A stretch of DNA of 64,000 nucleotides from Ulva prolifera (lineage: Eukaryota > Chlorophyta > Ulvophyceae > Ulvales > Ulvaceae). The stretch lies in the NCBI GenBank assembly GCA_023078555.1, contig CM041202.1, positions 5,194,522 to 5,258,521 on the forward strand, given 5' to 3'. This document shows positions 12,788 to 25,706 of this stretch, piece after piece. The notes under the pieces were generated by a model, which saw only the letters and a list, made by a program, of their open reading frames with translations, searched no databases and had not been told where the DNA came from. The translations under genes and the position numbers were made by a program. Position 1 is the first letter of the stretch; every line of letters begins with the position of its first letter.

Positions 12788-12932
12788 GATTAACCAGGGC
12801 GCCGCTTTCACTGGTGAGGCGAACACTCTCGGGGGAGGTGCAGGAGCTGTTGACCAGAACGATGCAGCAGCTGCACGGGAGGCCAGAGCAAAAGCCGCTG
12901 AGCAGAGACTGGCGGCAACCTCTGGGCAGTAG
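12788..12932 (+). CDS. Terminal exon of a small Ala/Glu-rich protein (SVIP-like tail, tentative)
   Basis: A TTTGTGCAG acceptor is followed in phase 2 by an open frame ending at a TAG (12930-12932). The last residues read AAAAREARAKAAEQRLAATS then GQ, a charged Ala/Arg/Glu helix. Such a helix is typical of small VCP/p97-interacting (SVIP/VIM-like) and UBX-associated proteins. The upstream part, INQGAAFTGEANTLGGGAG, is flexible. The high-GC3 codon choice matches the certain genes nearby. The exon encodes only 47 whole residues, so it must be part of a small protein, and the start is not found. The functional suggestion is weak because it rests on composition and spacing alone. Confidence 0.4.
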
Positions 12933-14057
12933 GGCCCAGCACAGGAGCAGTCATGCCGGTGTCTGTCGCCCTTTAGCCATCATCTGCAAGAACTTCATCT
13001 CAGGGAATTTCCCCAAGGAATTGGCCATGCTACAGAGTCTCCCATCTGTTGCGTACTGCAGTCACAGGACAGTTTTAGGGCAGCAACTTGTGCATGCAGT
13101 TTCCTACACAAGCCTTGACAGTGCAGTGTATTTTCGAGAGTTCTAGTGTGTGCATTGCAGGAACAGTCCTTGCCCGGAAGCGCTTTTGTCTTGAACGAGA
13201 TCTGCACAGCCTGATGTCCATGTATACCCATTGCAGAGCTACCAGGCGCATCACTGTAGCTTTGTCCAAAGGTCAGATTTCTGTAAATTGTGCCCCGGCA
13301 TATGGTAACGCAAGAACTATGCTGTTGTAGCTTGACACAGGGTCGAGCATGTCACACATGCCTGTTGCATGTGCAACGTGAAAAATTGAACAGAGTCATG
13401 CCTCCATGACACCTGCACTGACCAACCGCACAGTAGCTGCTATATATATGTTGAGTGACGTGAAACCGCTGAAGAGGGTTAGCATCAAATGATCAATCCA
13501 GAATTGGTTTTTAAACAAGGTAGTGCAGAGTACGAGCACGCAATACACAGCGATGTACTGGCACATGGATCTTGCAGCGTGATGACTGCGAAGGCAGCTA
13601 TGTTCTCAGACCGAACTGCGTTCCCTTCGCAATATGGTATATCGGAAAGTCAACATGCACGTGTGCATCGAGCTGTGCGCAGCGTCAGATGGCAGTTTCA
13701 TCGACACGAGCTCTGCTGTGGGGCCCTACTGAATGGTGTGAATCCCATTGGACTGGCACGCGGAGATGTCCTGGAGCGGTAACATGACACGATTAATGGT
13801 CGCTAAATTCTAGAAGAACACACAATTACAAGAAGTGCATGTGTATCGACCCCCTACATGGCCCCAGTCAACAAAGCCTGAACGTTGCTGAGACAGGGCA
13901 GTCCGAAAATGGAATGTCGCACAGTTTCACCAAACACCTGAACTCGTCTGAACAATGATATGGAATGCTGAAATTTAGGAAAGCTTGGTAACTGTGAACA
14001 ACTAAAAGTGATGGATGCCGTACGAAAACACCAGCTGCGCCGGTGACAAATAAATTT
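12933..14057. other. Spacer, no gene seen
   Basis: This stretch holds the 3' flank of the small gene at 12.8 kb and, on the minus strand, the 3' flank of TIM14. Open frames such as 13489-13782 show no motif or codon bias. Confidence 0.5.
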
Positions 14058-14378
14058 CTACATCGCAGCTCCTTGCTTCTTTCCAAGCAGCACATCTTTT
14101 GCCTCATTGATTTTGGTGGCAAGGTAGCTGCTCCCCCCTGCATCTGGATGATTTGCCATCATTATCCTGCGATGCGCTTCCTTGACAGCCTGCTCTGGCG
14201 CGGGCTCTCGAACGGAAAGAATGACTGATGCTTCTCTTCTAGTCATTTCCGGGAGAAAGCCGCCTTTCAACATGGCTCTTGGTGCTTTTGCCCAGGCATT
14301 TACTGCCAGCAGCCCTGATCTTGCAGCAAACGCAGCAGCGGCAATTCCGATGCCAGCCACAAAGGCAGTACTCTGCAT
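14058..14378 (-). CDS. Mitochondrial import motor subunit TIM14/PAM18 (J-protein)
   Basis: An intronless frame of 106 residues starts MQSTAFVAGIGIAAAAFAAR, a single transmembrane helix with the topology of TIM14. A linker follows, then a short J domain whose HPD tripeptide sits at residues 77-79 (MMANHPDAGGSSYLATKINE). TIM14 anchors in the inner membrane and stimulates the ATPase of mitochondrial Hsp70 to drive import through TIM23. The length matches the family (about 105-115). The ATG at 14378 is the only sensible start because it opens directly into the membrane helix. The gene is the reverse of its neighbours, and its lack of introns is unusual in this window. Confidence 0.93.
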   Translation of the reverse strand: MQSTAFVAGIGIAAAAFAARSGLLAVNAWAKAPRAMLKGGFLPEMTRREASVILSVREPAPEQAVKEAHRRIMMANHPDAGGSSYLATKINEAKDVLLGKKQGAAM

Positions 14379-15196
14379 TGCAAATCATTTGTTTACATTT
14401 ATATCCGAAATTTGCCTTGCCTGCTCTATTCAAACGGGCAGCTGATGCAGCTGCCTGCTGTCGCTGCAATCAGGCCAGCCAACAGAATATCAGGCCACCC
14501 GTCCACTCATGAAAATCAGTACGATTGTGTGTTCGATTTTGCGAAGGCAAAGGCCTGGTACGGCTAGCCGTACCATTCTCAGCTCGCGAACGCCTTGTCT
14601 AGAAGAACAGTGACCGGACAGTACAACCTTCAGCTAAACTGCTCATAACAATGCATCGAGAATTTATACTGATCAATGCAGGCTGCAGGCGCGCTTTGTC
14701 AAATGCTATGCCTGCAACTAGCCAACGCAAGCGCAGGAAGGCTTGAATGTGTCGTCGCGGGTGTATGCTCACCAAGCTGGGGACGAGGACACTTTGAGTT
14801 TTAACGATTTACTATAGTTTGCGAGGTCCCTGACGATTTTGCACGTTGGCTGGGACGGGCTCACGACAGCAAGGATGTCGTGGAGTGGCATACGTGCTAT
14901 GTGAGGTGCAATACCACCTTGTACCAGGCAGAATTCACCTTGAATCTGATACACGCTTACAGCTGGCCGTGCACTCATTGGTCGCATTGGGATGAGCTTC
15001 AATGTACATAGGCTGTGATTGGTATGCCCGACTGCGTAGGGCCAGTTGTTGGTAGGAGCAAGAGCAACAGGCACCACATCACATATGCCCCTGCATGTTC
15101 AGTCGCCTGTTCAGACGGCATGGCGGCGTCTTGCTTGCCAGATCTCCATTTCGATGAAGGATGCCGCACAGCCAGCGTCCCTCCCGAAGCAACCAG

Positions 15197-18100
15197 ATGG
15201 CAGGCACAGACCTCCCCGATGCTGAGCTGGTCGCGGCAGCATTCCACTCTTTATCAGAGGGCGCTGAGACCGTCAACAGCAAAATAGTGCGCCAATTCTT
15301 CGAGGTGCGCGGCCATACGTGGACATGCGTACACGACGAGGCATCTGCACGACCAACATGGCACAGTTGTACGCTTCTGGGCAGTGAGACTTCGATTGAC
15401 TGAGCCCCGAGAAAGTCTGCAGACCGTCCACGCCAGTACTTATCGACTTCGCTCAGTTCAAAGAGTTCTCGAGTCGACTAGCTTGCGAGCTTTTGATCAA
15501 GCAGGCTTTAGAGCGGCCATAGCAGCATATCTTGTCGATCCTGCTGACCCCTCCATCGACAGCATACCTCCACAGCTTTTGAAATTTAAGCTGATGGACT
15601 CAATGCGAAAGGCTGTTCGGTCTTTCAGGCTGACCAGATTTTTCAAACGTGATGCTGCCCTCGGCGCAGGTGCTATCGAACAGTTCAATCCAGCAGCTAG
15701 AGCAAGATCAAAGCAATATGCGGGGCGCCATGCAGAGGAGATGGCATCTGTTCTAAAAGATGTGCACAAAAGCCGCGCTGTTCGTGCGCCGGCACATCCT
15801 GCTCCTCTGGCTGGTAGATTTGAGGTGCGAGTCTGATGGCTGCACCCAGGCATCATCTCTGGGACCGACCTGCATTTCAACATGCACATCTCTTCCTTGG
15901 CTTCACTATGATTGACCTCATCCACTACCTAGCCCCTGGTGGCAAGCAGAGGAGGCGATATGCCATGATCCATATAGGCAAAGAAGAAGAAATACGTAGA
16001 GCGACTCAATGCCCTTACCCCACCAATGCGCTATGCTGCTGCAAGACGCTCAGCTGCTGCAGCTGCAGACATAGGCACGCCGCAAGTACTGTACACAGGG
16101 TCAAATTCAGCTGCCTCGTCTCCAGCCCTGCCGTCACAGCAGCACTCTATCAGTACTGAACTGCAGCGCCTGCTCCCCAGTGCCCTCCTCACGTCAGCGC
16201 ATCAGAATAATCAAGCCTACAAACCGCCTCGGCTGTCAACAACAATGCCTGAAGTCGTGAATGCAAAGCAGCCTCCGAAACCAGGGTTTGCATTCTCAGA
16301 AGCCACACCGACAGCAGAGAACCACGATCCAAGTGGGGCCTGGGCCGCCCTGCAACACATCCTGACACTTCCAGACAGCATCTCTGGTGAGCGGCCTGCC
16401 AGAACACACTCAACTCTTGCAATGCAGGCTGCAGAGATCCTGCCTTGATTTTTCGCGATTTCACTTTCTGACCCATATTCTCATCATCCCTGGGGGCCAA
16501 GCATGTCTCGGATACGTAACGGTGCCTGTGGCATGTACCTGACGCACTGTGTGAGGACGAAACAAGGTTACGGCTGCTAGCCAGGCAGAGAAGCGACCCT
16601 CAAAACCGGTCCTTGTGATCGATGCTGCCCAACTGGAATCACCATTCTGCAGAATGCAGCGCTGCAACTCAGGCTTATTGCATCTTCCTCGGTCCGAGCT
16701 GCCATGCTCTCCCAACAGCCTGTGCTGAAGTGCGTTGCCGCTGCGTAGGGAAGGTGCGCGCTCCGGCAGCCGGACAGCAGCCCCCCCACCTTCGCAGCGC
16801 CGCATCGATGTTTGATGAGCTCATCGATTCCCCCTGCGGCCACACTGACGGCGGCACCGGCCTGCTTCACAGCCGCCAAAGCGGCAGCGGGGAGGGTTTT
16901 GTCGAGGGGGGAGACGCGCTGGAGCTCGGGCCGGCGCCGGCGCCCCTGCGTGCGGGGGGGCTGGGAGGTCGCGCCGCTGGCCCCCTGAGCGCCGCGTCCA
17001 GGCTGCCCGGCAAGAAAACGCTCCGGATCCATGAGCCGCACGGTGCGCCGTTTGTAGGTGCCATGCGACCACTATATCCCGTCCTTGTGGCTCCCTTCTC
17101 TCAGCCTGAAGAGCTTTCTCAGCCCGATGAGGCACCCCAGATTGGCAGTCACGCGCAGCCACTGCGACTACAGCACACTTGAGATCTTCCTTGTTAGTAC
17201 AGAATATCGCAGAAGATCACGAAAGAATTGTATCCGAGAGGTGGCTGCAGTTCACCCGATGTCCTGTCCTCCTCACATGCGGCTGCAGTGCTCGCATGAG
17301 GTCACCCCCATGGAATGCCAGCAAATCATGCCGTTCTGGAGAACTCTGATTGAGAGGTTGCTGGCCGTCAAGCGTGCGTTGTTGAAGACCCAGCTGTGGC
17401 CAGGCTAGTGCGCCAATGCCAGTGTCCGCTGAGGCTGCCTTGGATGTGCATGTTGGGATCGCAGCCTGATGGTGTAGGCGAGGGGCGCAAGCAGCACGTG
17501 GAGCATGGCAGCCTGGCCGCGAAGCTGCAGCGGGCGTCGGCTGCAGCCAAGGGGGTGCACTGCATCAGTGTGCTGCAGAGCCGACAGGCGTCCGCACAGA
17601 GCGCAGCTGCGCTGGCGGCGGAGCAGGCGACGATGCGGTGCGCCCACCACCAGCGATCCCGTATCTGTTGCACCTGCTGCAGAATACATCCAGTGGTGTA
17701 GTCGTCGTATCACTCGAGTGTCATATGGATCCAGGAAGCATGCACTGTGTGCCGATGCAGCCCCGGACCGCCGCTGTTGCTTCTATTGCCAGCTCGCAGA
17801 TATGATCGGATCGTCCGTGGCGTTGCAGCTGCCGGCAGGGTACGCAGTGTGGGGTCGCCTTGCAGCATCTGTAGGGATGCCATTCACGCTTCAGACCAGA
17901 GTACTCCATGTTTTCTATGTGGTCGGTTACGACGACGCAGGACTGGTGTGCGCCTGGTGATGCGTCTCGCTGTGCAGCTTGCGTAAGGAGTACTTTGCGA
18001 CCATCCCGCTGGAAGCGTTCCGGACCCGAGCACACCCCTGCACGCACCATGCCTTCACGCCGACTGGCCGCCACACTGCACCGCAGCGGCGGCGCGCCGC

Positions 18101-18569
18101 CCAGCGCGCCGTAGCACGCAGCACCCGCCTCGCCGCGGCTCGCCCGGGCACATGCCCGCAGCCCGCGCACTTGTCAGCGCAGCGGCCGCTCAGAGCGACA
18201 CCTGTGGCCGGCGCCGCTCGGCCGGCCACCTCTGCGGGGGTGGGGCCTGCAGAAGCCCCGTCGGCGGTAGCCGAGGGGCTACCTGCTGCGGTGGCGGCTG
18301 CGAGGGAGATCCCGGGGACGCCGCCGCGGGCGGTCGCGAGCCCGCAGGAGCTGCGGCAGGTGCCACACGCCCGGCGCTGGCGCTTCTTGCAGCTACGCAT
18401 GGCGGCGCAGTACCGCTCGCAGGCGTGGAGCGTGCTCGGGCCGCTGCCGCAGGCCCCCCAGGGCGCCCTGCACGTGAAGGGGGGCCTGCAGACGGTGTGG
18501 AACGAGGGGCGGGTGGCCCGCGTCGTGCGGGGCCGCCATGAGGCCCACTTCCTGACCTGCGTGCCGTAG
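15197..18569 (+). CDS. Uncharacterised six-exon gene, about 647 residues
   Basis: I do not recognise this protein. Exons chosen by splice signals and phase: 15197-15304, 15423-15824, 15978-16386, 16770-17042, 17478-17637 and 17978-18569. All five junctions agree in phase, and four donors are of the GTGCG type. The N-terminal third looks globular, with FDQAGFRAAIAAYLVDP and SMRKAVRSFRLTRFFKRDA. The middle is low-complexity Ser/Pro/Gly with a probable helix at SLAAKLQRASAAAKG. The last exon is very GC-rich with strong GC3 bias in this frame and ends in a basic, tryptophan-containing segment (WRFLQLRMAAQYRSQAWSVL). If intron 3 were retained, translation would stop at 16448 and give 326 residues. 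Exons 4 and 5 are the least certain. No targeting signal or catalytic motif is evident. Confidence 0.55.
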
Positions 18570-20426
18570 CTGCGCGTGGTCGCCAGTGCTTGTACGTGGG
18601 CTCATTGCCCTAGCACGGCGCCTTGCTGCGTCAGCTTGGAGGCAGGCTCGTCCTGGCTACACCCACTTTTTGCCACTTTTCCTCGCTGAGTGTGGCGCAC
18701 ATTGGCTTCGCTGAGTGTAGAGGAGGGCCGCAGCCGTCTGGTGCTACCAGGCCCCCGTGGGTATCAGTGAGCGGCAGCGTGATTGCGGGGGCAACAGTTC
18801 TTGGCGGTGCGGTGGGTGCACGCGACGTCAAGTGCGTGCACAGGTGCGTGTACCGATGTTGGACTCCAGAATTGCAGGGAAGAAGCTCGGAGTGGGAGGC
18901 TGCAGGAAGTCTGCTGGGCAACGCAGCTGAGCGTGTGATTCTTGGATGTTTGAGGCGTGACACACGGCCGAGCGGTGCCGGAGTGCCTCTGCTTTGTTCG
19001 GCATTGCAGCTGCAAGCGCTGCCTTGCTTGGGCATTGGAAGCTTTATGGTCCTCGGGCAAATCTGCGATATCTGGCAATGCATTTGTATGCTATCGAAAT
19101 TGGATATTACCCAGCAATACGATAGTCTACCATCACTTCGCAGTTGTGGAGACTTGCTTCAAGTGTAGCATGTGGAGTTAGCGCCAGTGTGTGGGGCGCG
19201 TTGGACCTGCAGGTAGTAAAACTACTTGTCCATCACTGCGCAGCGCAGTGCATGGTTGCTGCTTCGGAGTGAGCAAAGAGAAGGAGGTCCTCGAAACATC
19301 TATGCAAGGACGGGCGTGTGTGGCCGCACTGGACAGACACATTCAAACCAGGGCATGATCTAGATAAGTTCAACTGCACCTTTATCTCTGACATACTTGT
19401 GGCCTGGCGAACTCAAGGAACGTATCGGCACAAAGACACATGTCAGACTTGCTGCCATGGACAATCCAGGACGGTGGGTCCAATCTTGGCTGTGTGAATG
19501 AACCTGGACGGATCCATATGGGCACAGGGCCCCTTACACTGTTGCAGAACTTCCCGTGTACCAGCGTGAACAGAGCGTTCTGTGTTATATTATTAGACAT
19601 GTCCCTTGTAGATCATGATATGTTTTGGAAGGTGCGTATCTGCGTCTCCTTGGTGTACGCGCAGTCCGCTATTGCGTACAGCAGAAACGTTGCGACGCCT
19701 GCTCCCCATGTCTGTTGACGATGTACAGCGGTGCAACGCATCGTCGCCCAGATTTTGAGCCTCCAGCGTGAACTAAGACTCACTTTTGAGTGTTTTCACA
19801 TTGTATCTTCGTGTCTGCACCCAAACTTGGGGGATGCGATTTTTAAAATGGCGTACATCGACCAGGCACTGTTGTGCACAGAGCCATGTTTTGAAGGCGT
19901 TTGCGGCAGCAGCCTCGCAAGATGCGCTATACGCTTGTTGATGAGTATCTTCTGATGATGGTAATGATGCCTTCCCTTGCGTCGTTTTGGCATGTCCGTG
20001 CTACAGCAGTCACAGACTGTGTGACTCACAGTGGCCACACGTGTCCATCGAGTTGCAAGCGCTCGCCCCCATGCCTGGAGTGCCCCATGATCGTGCAGTT
20101 TGTCATGAACATGTAAATGCAGACGTACAGTAACGTAGCAGGTCACAAGCTGCGGCACTCTGCACGTCAATTGACTGCTTGTTGCATGCGACAACTTCGC
20201 CGAGCCACAGTTGCAATCATTCAGATTCGTACTCGTGTAAGCTGAAGCTCCTACCATCAGTAACAAGTGGCAGATTTTATGTCATGATTTCAAGCGTAAG
20301 GAGCACGTTGATGTGGTGATTGGCTCAGGCTACGGTGATTATCATCGGGTGCTAGCACATTCCGTCGGATTACCAAACCCGCGTTTGGCGCAGGGTCCAA
20401 GTTATTGCAGTTTTCTACCATCGAAT
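18570..20426. other. Spacer, no gene seen
   Basis: About 1.9 kb between two plus-strand genes. Short open frames (for example 19440-19718) lack motifs and codon bias. The right end should carry the promoter and 5' UTR of the ORP gene. Confidence 0.5.
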
Positions 20427-23400
20427 ATGGGAGTGTTTTCTCGTACTCCGTCAAAGGCGGTCACTTTCGCGTCCGCGACGGGTGAAGTTTCACATGAGAA
20501 GGAGTCTGTTCAAGGCTATAAGCTAGGAGACGACATGTTCTGGGACTGCTTGGAGGTACGAGCCACGAATACTCTCACTCTATGTGCAGAATGTTGACCT
20601 GAAATGCTTTCGCCTTCTCTCGCGGTCTGTTATAGGTTGCAACCGGTTCAAACAGCAGTCGCTAGCCGTGCCACCTGCGACTATTGTTGTACGCTTCGCT
20701 CTTCACGATCTAGCTATCGTATGCATCTGAATTTTTGTTTAATCATGCTCGCTGTTGACGTCATGGAGTTGCCGCTTTGCCCAGTTGGATCTTCGCGCAC
20801 CAGTATGTGCCTTGCGCTGGAACAAACTGACGCTTTGACGGGCGCATTCTGTCTGCATCTCCTTGAGCGCCGTGCCGCACCAGTCAGGCAGAGTTTCCAA
20901 ATCAGCAAATAGGAATGCTTGTGATGTTGCGCAACGTACGTCCGCAGCGCTGGTGCTGCATTGCGGTTGTTGCTCGCGTTGGTAGGCTTACATGTGCAGC
21001 TGGTTGCATTTCTCGATTGCCGGTTAACAGCGATGCGATTCCGCAGCACCGTACGCTCAGGATTTGCACTGCATCGTTCAATAAGTACTGAATACATGTG
21101 ATGGTGATTGCAGACGCAGCTGCACATTGATGCTCATTCACTGGGAGGACTGGGCTGCCACGATCCAACACTGCTGTCAAAGCAGCAAAAGTGCGCTTCC
21201 TCTACTCCTTGGATATCTGCGGAACACTGCGAACCTGGAGGCTAGATTGCTGTGATCACATAACAAGATCTGAAGTTGACGGCCATGCCTGAAGAGACCA
21301 ACCACTGGTCCACGCTTGTGGGTCAATTTATCAGCCATGCAAGCCTGGCCGTCTTGCATGTTGGCCTACCCACAAACACCGCACACGTAGAAACAAACAC
21401 CACTATCTGTAACGCTGTGAACAAATCATGGCACTGTTTTACCTGGGTATGTCCAGCAGCCCCCTCCCAGCTTGCTGCCACAAAGGAGACGACGCACGGC
21501 ATGCAGGGCAATATCGGACTGGCTTGCCACGCTGGGAAAGAAGATCCTCACGGGCAGCATCTCGTCCACGCCAGCGCCCGTTGCCATCTTCGAGCCCCGC
21601 AGCCACCTCCAGAAGATCGCGGACCCGTGGGCCTACACGGACTTCCTGCTCGCCGCGGCGGCTGCCCCGACCAAGCTCGAGCGCCTGCAGCTCGTGCTCG
21701 CGTGGACGATCGCAGGCCTCCGCCACACGCACACATGGCAAAAGCCGTTCAACCCGGTGCTTGGGGAGACGTGGCGCGGCGAGGCGGCCGGCGGCCGCGT
21801 CTGCGCCCACCTCGAGCAAGTCAGCCACCACCCCCCCATCGCTCGCTACTCCGTGACTGGCCCGGGCTTCCGCATGCATGGCACAACCGAGATCGGCGTC
21901 CAGGCATGCTCCCTCGCCCCATCACCATCTGTCTGTATGAAGCACGTGCCGCTCTGTGTGGGGGTGTACCTCGTGCTGCCAGCGCCATGGGGAAGCCTTG
22001 TGAGGTGAAGCAACCCCTGGATTCATACGTAGCTATATTGTGACGGGAAATGGACGCCTCCGGATGACCGGGACCATGTGCTTTGTGAGCGTGTCCAAGG
22101 ACAGCGGTGGGCCTGGCGGGCTTCAAAGCAGAAGGCGGTGCCTCCGGGGCTGCTGGCACGCTGTGTTTCACGTGGCTGTGTGCGCGCCTGGCTAGGTAGC
22201 CTGATGTGTGTGTGTGTGTGTGTGCCTGTTGTTGCAGCCTCGCGGCCGCGTGACGGCAGCGGGGCCGCGGTGTAGGTGTCGATGAAGGCCCGCGGCTTCA
22301 AGCAGGTCTTCAAGGGCCTACGCACCATCCAGTTTGACGACGGCGACATCATCGAGTTCCTTGAGGGCCCGGCCTTCCTCGTCAAGAGTACGCCAGCCCC
22401 CCCCCCCCCCCCCCCCCGCATGCGCGACAACGCTTCAGTCTGCCAACGCACATGGCTGTTGTGACGCCATCCGCGTGTGCGAACACCTACAGGGATGAGC
22501 TCCTTTTGTGGCCATGTATGTATTGTCTGGATAGCCCGCGCCAGTATGCATGGTTGTGAGGATGCGTGGCGGGACCCCGAGGAAGACATGTTTAGTACTC
22601 ATACACGCCTGGGCAGTCGCGCGTCGGCGGGGGTGCGGCCTGGCGTGGCCGCGGCGGCCGCCGCGGCAGCCGCTGCACACCGTCAGGCGGCGCTGGCCCC
22701 GGCACGTGGTGACCATGAAGGCGAATCTGAGGGGCCGTGCATGCCGTGTACCGCGTCGCATCTGCTCTGAACGCCTGCATCGCTCTGCGCTGCCAGAGCT
22801 GCACCAAGGCCGCTGTGCGCATCTGCCGCACACGCTTTTTGCATTGCAGAGTGTTGCGCTGAAGTGGGGGGGGGGGGGGGGGTTTGTTTTTCAAGCACAG
22901 GAGCCTGTGGCCACCGGCATTTCAGCTACCAGGGTGAAGTGCTTCCACTGCTGTGACTGCCTGAACCCACACGAGGGGCGTGACACGGCTTGGGCATCGG
23001 GTCTGCTGAGCCGTGACACGCGTGCGACGGCATGCCGGGCGCTTGCAGGTGTCCTGAGCCTCACAGATGCGCGGGGCGACGTCACCGGCCAGGCGACGCT
23101 GCGCCTCAGCGGCCCCGGGGGCTCCCTCGCCGCCTACGTCTCGTTCGGGCCCGTGCCCGGCGCGCCGCAGCCCTATTGCCGCACCGACGGCTTCAGCGGC
23201 TACATCGCAGAGCTCACCCCCGGCGCGAGCACATCTGCATCAGGCGGCTGCGACGCGGACAGCGACGCCGGCGGGGGCCCGCCGGGGCCGAGCGGCGACG
23301 GCCGCAGCAGCGGCGCGTCGTCGCCGCGCGGCCCCGGCGCGTCGCTCGCGCTCGAGAGCCACTCGTCGGCCGCGTTCGACTCGGCGAGCCTGCAGGCAGG

Positions 23401-24117
23401 GAGCGGCGATGACGGCCTGATGCCCGCGCATGGGTCACCGGGCAAGGGGCGACTATTGGACAAGTACGCTTCCGGCCCCCCACTAGCCCTCACCGCCTGC
23501 CCTCAAGCCCTTGGACCTGTGTGCTGTGCAATTGTTTCAAATGGTGTATAGAGCTGCGCCGACGCTGTTCGTGTGTTTGCATCCGTACTGTGGCGTGTGT
23601 GGGTGATGGAGCCATGAGGTATTGCTGCAGGCTACGCCGGGGCCGCACGATGACCCCTTCGGAGCGGCAGACGCCCCTCAGCACCACCACGCACACTGCC
23701 CGCGGCAGCTCGGCGCCGCTCCCGGTGGTCGGAAGCGGCGACTCGTCCCACCAGGCGGCCTCCGGGTCGCTGCTGCCGTCGATGGCCTCGGTGTCTTCCT
23801 GGCTGCGCACAACACAGGGCGCCGCAGAGGTGGCGGCCGTGCCGCCGGCGAATGCTGTCGCCACGTTCCGCGGCAGCTGGCTATCCCACCTGGACCTTAC
23901 CGTGAGCGGCGGCGCAGCGCAGCGCCTGTGGACGCTGTGCGACTGCGCGGCCGGCGGATTCGCGGATGCGGCGGAGGAGCGGCGGCTGCCGACCGACTGC
24001 ACATTCCGGGAGGACATCCGGCTGCTCGCGGCGGGGGACGTGACGGGTGCGGAGGCCGCCAAGGCGCGCATCGAGGAGCAGCAGCGGCGGCTGCGCAAGC
24101 GGCAGGGCCTCGCGTGA
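20427..24117 (+). CDS. Oxysterol-binding-protein-related protein (ORP), 6 exons
   Basis: Exons 20427-20555, 21114-21190, 21507-21903, 22276-22387, 23049-23463 and 23631-24117 join in phase to 538 residues. The ORD signature EQVSHHPP is at residues 172-179, preceded by KPFNPVLGETW at about 148. A second conserved block is GFKQVFKGLRTIQF. The C terminus has the usual charged helix (FREDIRLLAAGD...RIEEQQRRLRKR). There is no PH domain or transmembrane helix, so this is a short ORP, expected to exchange sterol or phosphoinositide lipids at membrane contacts. A Ser/Gly-rich insert of about 90 residues within exon 5 and the start of exon 6 is unlike most family members. Intron 3 appears to start with GC (CAG|GCATGC) and so would be a GC-AG intron. 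Intron 4 carries long C and G homopolymers. Confidence 0.92.
22397..22416. repeat. C20 homopolymer just inside ORP intron 4
   Basis: Twenty consecutive C begin nine bases after the GT of the intron 4 donor. A G17 run (22866-22882) lies later in the same intron and could pair with it in the RNA. Homopolymer length may be affected by sequencing error. Confidence 0.85.
22866..22882. repeat. G17 homopolymer in ORP intron 4
   Basis: Seventeen consecutive G lie about 165 bp before the intron 4 acceptor. The run is complementary to the C20 run near the donor of the same intron. Confidence 0.85.
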
Positions 24118-25706
24118 GCGCCTGCCCGGCTGGGGGTGGGGCGAATGCCGCTCACTCCTAGCCATGAAGGGCAGCAGCATGGCGGTGGTGGTTGCACGGG
24201 GAGGCGATGCTGTGGGGGCACACGCGGGCGCCGGGTGAGTGGTCTTGTTGTCCGGGAATGCCCCGGACGCGGCAGCTGTGGCTGCTGCAGGTACGCGTAG
24301 GCAGAACTGGGGGCCCTGGATTTTGCGAGCGAGCTTGCTCATGTGTGTCGCATTGACAGCAGGCGTGCGTGGTTGCACTTGCCGAATAATCTTCCAGGCT
24401 CAGGCGCGGAGGCTCCAATAAGTCGCGAGCGGCGATAAAAGCAACGTGAAGGGGAACCTATTGATGTGGTGTATGACCAGGAATGGCGTCTGTGCCGTGT
24501 GGTGCCTCGGCGTTGGATGGGGGCAGCTCAGTGGATTGGAGTTTCTGCTGGTTGCCCCACATGGCTGGAGCCGCCGCGACCGAGGCATCCTGTGTGTGTA
24601 TGATGAGTGCAGTGGCACAGGCAGATGTTGAGATCAATGGCAAGGCTGACGTGTGGAGCGTTTCTGGTGATTTTTCTTTTGAACACCAAATTTGTTCGCT
24701 TTTAGGATGTCGCGTTTCTGCATTGAATGTGTGGTAGGTTGATTATCACAGCTGATATGGCGCAACCTATGTCCAGTAGACAGACATGTAACGGGCTCTG
24801 CGCATGCCTCTGCACAAGGATTGCTGTAGTCTTGAGACCGGTGGTGTGGTTGCACAAGGTGTTTAGTAGCTCAGGTTGTGTACTTTGCGCTGACTGTCGT
24901 CTCTGTTCAGTGAAGACAGGGCTGCATTAACAGAAAGCCGGCAGCATGTCTGCTGCAGATCACTTTGCTCCAACGCTCTCGTTGCGTAGCGGAATGCTGT
25001 GACACGACAGTGAACTAGGTGCAGTACATCAGTGCGAGCATCCCATTGCATGGATGAGCGGGCCCATCCGTAGCACAACATCTCATGTGTAATTTGCCAC
25101 CCGTCTGCAAAACTTGCCTTGCCATCTCCGGTTGCATCCAGTCACACATCACCTCGATGCACGCCAAGTTCTCAGATTGATGAAGAGGTGTGTAGCTATA
25201 CGTTCCCTCTGTTGTACAGAACAGGCTACCCACATGCAGGAATGATCGAGATGGTCGCTCCTGCAGGCAGGTGTCTCCTGGATTTGTTCGTTGCATGAAC
25301 TGGTGCTGTTGTCCCATCAGGGAATCCGGTTTAGGTATGCGATCAACAGCAGTGCATGTCACTGCTTGATCAAGGTAAGTCTCTCACAAAACTCGCTGCA
25401 GCGACAGGTCTGCATGACAAAGTCGATGCTGACAGGGACATGCGTGAGAGCATTGTGAGCACACACCGGGGGTGCACGAGGTTCAGACCACAGTCGCACT
25501 TATCAAAGCAGTGGATTAAAGCCAGCTTCCCCATGTAGCCGTTATGTACGGGTTGCACAGCCCACTGTGGTGGCTGGGGGCACGCTAGCTGGCACGGTGT
25601 GCATTTACACCATGTGGTATTGTGCAATCAAGCAACGCAAACCTCAGGAGCACACACTGTCTAACCTGCCTTAGGTGGTGTAGTGCAATACAGCTTATGG
25701 CCATGC
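24118..25706. other. Convergent spacer between ORP and COQ3
   Basis: The two flanking genes point towards each other, so this holds two 3' UTRs. A TGTAA motif lies near 24787 on the plus strand. No gene is seen. Confidence 0.5.
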
